Shown here piece by piece: positions 62,752 to 64,000 of a DNA stretch of 64,000 bases. A model generated the notes under the pieces. That model worked only from the letters and a program-made list of their open reading frames with translations, was not told the origin of the DNA and made no database searches. Numbering within the stretch: the first letter of the stretch is position 1; the number at the start of each line of letters is the position of its first letter. Made by a program: the position numbers and the translations under genes. Where the stretch lies: positions 186,001 to 250,000 of the forward strand of contig NZ_CP065856.1 in assembly GCF_016065055.1 (NCBI RefSeq), given 5' to 3'. The stretch is from Halosimplex litoreum (lineage in GTDB: Archaea > Halobacteriota > Halobacteria > Halobacteriales > Haloarculaceae).

Positions 62752-63240
62752 GTGCGCTACAAGATCGTGCCCCCGGTTCGGGATCGAGCGTTCCTCGCCG
62801 ACGCCCAGCGGGCCGTGCCGCTGGTCCCGGGGACGGTCGAGGACTGCTGTCTCCGGATCGTCGACGAGACGACGGCGCCCTCGCGGGACGCCGCCCGGGA
62901 GTATCTGACCTTCCTCGAAGCGCTCGAACTCGTCGCGGAGACCTCGCGCGGGTTCGAGCGACGGCGCGTCGACGCGGCGGAAGCCGACCTCGCCGACGCC
63001 TTCGAGCGCCGCGTGTTCGGCGCGAGCGAGTTGCTCGACGCCCTCCGCGAGGCGGATTCGCTGACCGTCGAGGAGGCGTTCGACGCGCTCCGCGAGCACG
63101 TCCCCCGGTGGGAACGCGACCGACACACCGACTGGGAGGCCGAGTGGCGCGAGCGAACGGAGCGGCTGCTCGACTGGAGCGTGACCCTCGGACTCGCCGT
63201 GAACGACGGCGACCGCTACCGCCCGGCCGAACGCGAGTGA
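62752..63240 (+). CDS. unknown protein encoded directly after mch
   Basis: 162 residues, acidic and mostly helical, with a GTG start (62752). The segments CCLRIVDETTAPSRDAAREY and RHTDWEAEWRERTERLLDWS are visible. No family was recognised. The 1-nt distance to mch suggests a shared mRNA and perhaps a role near one-carbon metabolism. Confidence 0.65.
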   Translation: MRYKIVPPVRDRAFLADAQRAVPLVPGTVEDCCLRIVDETTAPSRDAAREYLTFLEALELVAETSRGFERRRVDAAEADLADAFERRVFGASELLDALREADSLTVEEAFDALREHVPRWERDRHTDWEAEWRERTERLLDWSVTLGLAVNDGDRYRPAERE

Positions 63241-63302
63241 ACGGCCGAGTCCGTCGAGTTACGTGCCGGCGAGCCACTCGCGCGCCTCGGCCACGTCCGC
63301 CG

Positions 63303-63635
63303 TCAACAGCGGTTCGACCGGTGAATGGCCCCGTCGTCCACCATGTTTTCCACGTCCATTTCTGAGATCACGCTGTCGGGGTGGACCGTCGCTACGTACC
63401 CCATACCCGTCTCGTGCGCTCTCGGCATCCAGTCGGTCTGCATCCGTCGTTGGTCCTCCGCATCGTGTGCGTTGATCCCGCGCGTGTCTACCAGCGCCTT
63501 CGTCGCGTTTCGGCGTCGGATCGCGTCGAGCAGTGCCTCACACCCCTCGCGGAACGGAGCTCCCGACACGTAATTATCCCACGTAAAAACTACCGCCTCG
63601 ATCTCGTCGCCCCACTCGATCGTGAAGTTTTTCAC
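63303..63635 (-). CDS. SpoIIAA/STAS-like protein with frameshifted C-terminus
   Basis: 110 residues from GTG 63635. The segments FREGCEALLDAIRRRNATKALVD and WMPRAHETGMGYVATVHPDS fit the SpoIIAA-like (SEC14/STAS) families. The chain then ends after DDGAIHRSNRC. In another frame the sequence goes on with EPLLTADVAEAREWLAGT to a TAA at 63259-63261, a normal family end. One missing base near 63325 would explain this. The gene may be inactive, or the tail dispensable. Confidence 0.6.
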   Translation of the reverse strand: MKNFTIEWGDEIEAVVFTWDNYVSGAPFREGCEALLDAIRRRNATKALVDTRGINAHDAEDQRRMQTDWMPRAHETGMGYVATVHPDSVISEMDVENMVDDGAIHRSNRC

Positions 63636-63658
63636 CGTTAGTGATGATTTCAGCGACT

Positions 63659-63686
63659 ATCTCTCGACAATTCGGATCATCTCTCG
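63659..63686. promoter_or_regulatory. direct repeat ATCTCTCG upstream of the STAS-like gene
   Basis: Two copies at 63659-63666 and 63679-63686, 20 bp apart (about two helix turns), in an AT-rich stretch. Possible regulator site; not tested against any known motif. Confidence 0.3.
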
Positions 63687-63731
63687 TAAACTGATCTGCT
63701 GTAGTTTCGATTTTGATACTGGAGCTACCGA

Positions 63732-64000
63732 TCACGGTCTGCCGGTCCGAGCCACCTGCGCGGCCGCGGAAACGGGACGATCGGGAGTGGGCGAAGTCCG
63801 CGTCGCCGGATCGGCTGAGGATCCGCCAGAAAGAGCGCCAGCCCCGGATCCACCGGTCGACGCGTTCGAGCCGTCGGTGGCCTCGCCGCGTCCGGTCGCG
63901 TTCCGGTCGATCCGGGTCGCGTTCGCCTCCTGGACGACCGAGAGCGTTGCGTTCGGTCCCACGACGACTCGGTCGGCCGTCAGGTCCTCCGTGACTCGCA
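63732..64000 (-). CDS. C-terminal end of a sequon-rich, probably secreted protein (partial)
   Basis: The frame is open to the window edge and ends at TGA 63732-63734. The last part reads TADRVVVGPNATLSVVQEAN, then a Gly/Ser/Ala-rich low-complexity tail. Four N-glycosylation sequons (NAT three times, NAS once) lie within about 30 residues, suggesting an external glycoprotein. Function unknown; the N-terminus is outside the window. Confidence 0.45.
   Translation of the reverse strand, partial: RVTEDLTADRVVVGPNATLSVVQEANATRIDRNATGRGEATDGSNASTGGSGAGALSGGSSADPATRTSPTPDRPVSAAAQVARTGRP

Noticed and set aside
63713-63994. A 93-codon plus-strand ORF at the right edge
   Set aside because: Arg/Pro-rich shadow of the sequon-containing minus-strand frame.
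1-64000. CRISPR array, insertion sequence, integrase or attachment site
   Set aside because: No regularly spaced repeats, transposase motifs or tRNA-end duplications marking an element were found.

Overview
The window is chromosomal DNA of a haloarchaeon (class Halobacteria). The reasons are high GC, very acidic proteins, the archaeal order of the S10/spc ribosomal operon with eukaryote-type proteins (eS4, eL19, eL32) and RNase P subunit Rnp1, TATA boxes about 25 nt before leaderless starts, Tat lipoproteins, a Bat-type HTH regulator and Mch. The uL29 sequence looks closest to what I remember of Haloarcula, so Haloarculaceae is a reasonable guess (inference). No insertion sequence, integrase or CRISPR array was seen. 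The only RNA gene is one tRNA-Gly.

Layout. 0.1-13.3 kb: a cell-surface polymer or glycan cluster with an asparagine-synthase-like ATPase, two sulfatase-fold proteins, a formyltransferase-fold protein, an Asp-box propeller, a DUF1616 membrane protein, a beta-helix Tat lipoprotein, a polytopic O-antigen-type membrane protein and a Wzx-type flippase. Several of these enzymes lack the canonical catalytic residue, and five promoters carry a similar ATAACAA box. 13.3-28.1 kb: a K+ and stress island with TrkH-TrkA, a KhtU-KhtT-like antiporter pair, a second TrkH, and two usp plus APC-permease-Usp operons on either side of an Lrp/AsnC regulator carrying an RCK_C domain. 28.1-31.7 kb: a Dam-type adenine methylase and a PAS-GAF-Bat regulator.

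31.9-46.3 kb (minus strand): a SPOUT RNA methyltransferase gene, then uL3, uL4, uL23, uL2, uS19, uL22, uS3, uL29, rnp1, uS17, uL14, uL24, eS4, uL5, uS14, uS8, uL6, eL32, eL19, uL18, uS5, uL30, uL15 and secY. Most junctions are 1-10 nt overlaps. Two junctions (uL4/uL23 and uL29/rnp1) instead hold 21-codon micro-ORFs; the second looks like a roughly 53-bp insertion or duplication that cut off the uL29 tail. 46.5-48.4 kb: a 40-residue double-CPxC zinc-ribbon protein, tRNA-Gly(GCC) with a long structured leader, a small acidic protein and a lipoprotein.

48.5-61.3 kb: a sugar uptake and catabolism island. It holds an aldo/keto reductase, a complete CUT1-type ABC importer, a class II ketose-bisphosphate aldolase, an FGGY kinase, a D-2-hydroxyacid dehydrogenase, a Gfo/Idh/MocA oxidoreductase, an SDR and an NAD-dependent epimerase/dehydratase. 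The substrate cannot be read from the sequence. 61.4-64.0 kb: a thiamine-binding-family protein, Mch with a coupled unknown protein, a SpoIIAA/STAS-like protein whose C-terminus is frameshifted, and the C-terminal end of a probably secreted, sequon-rich protein cut by the window edge.
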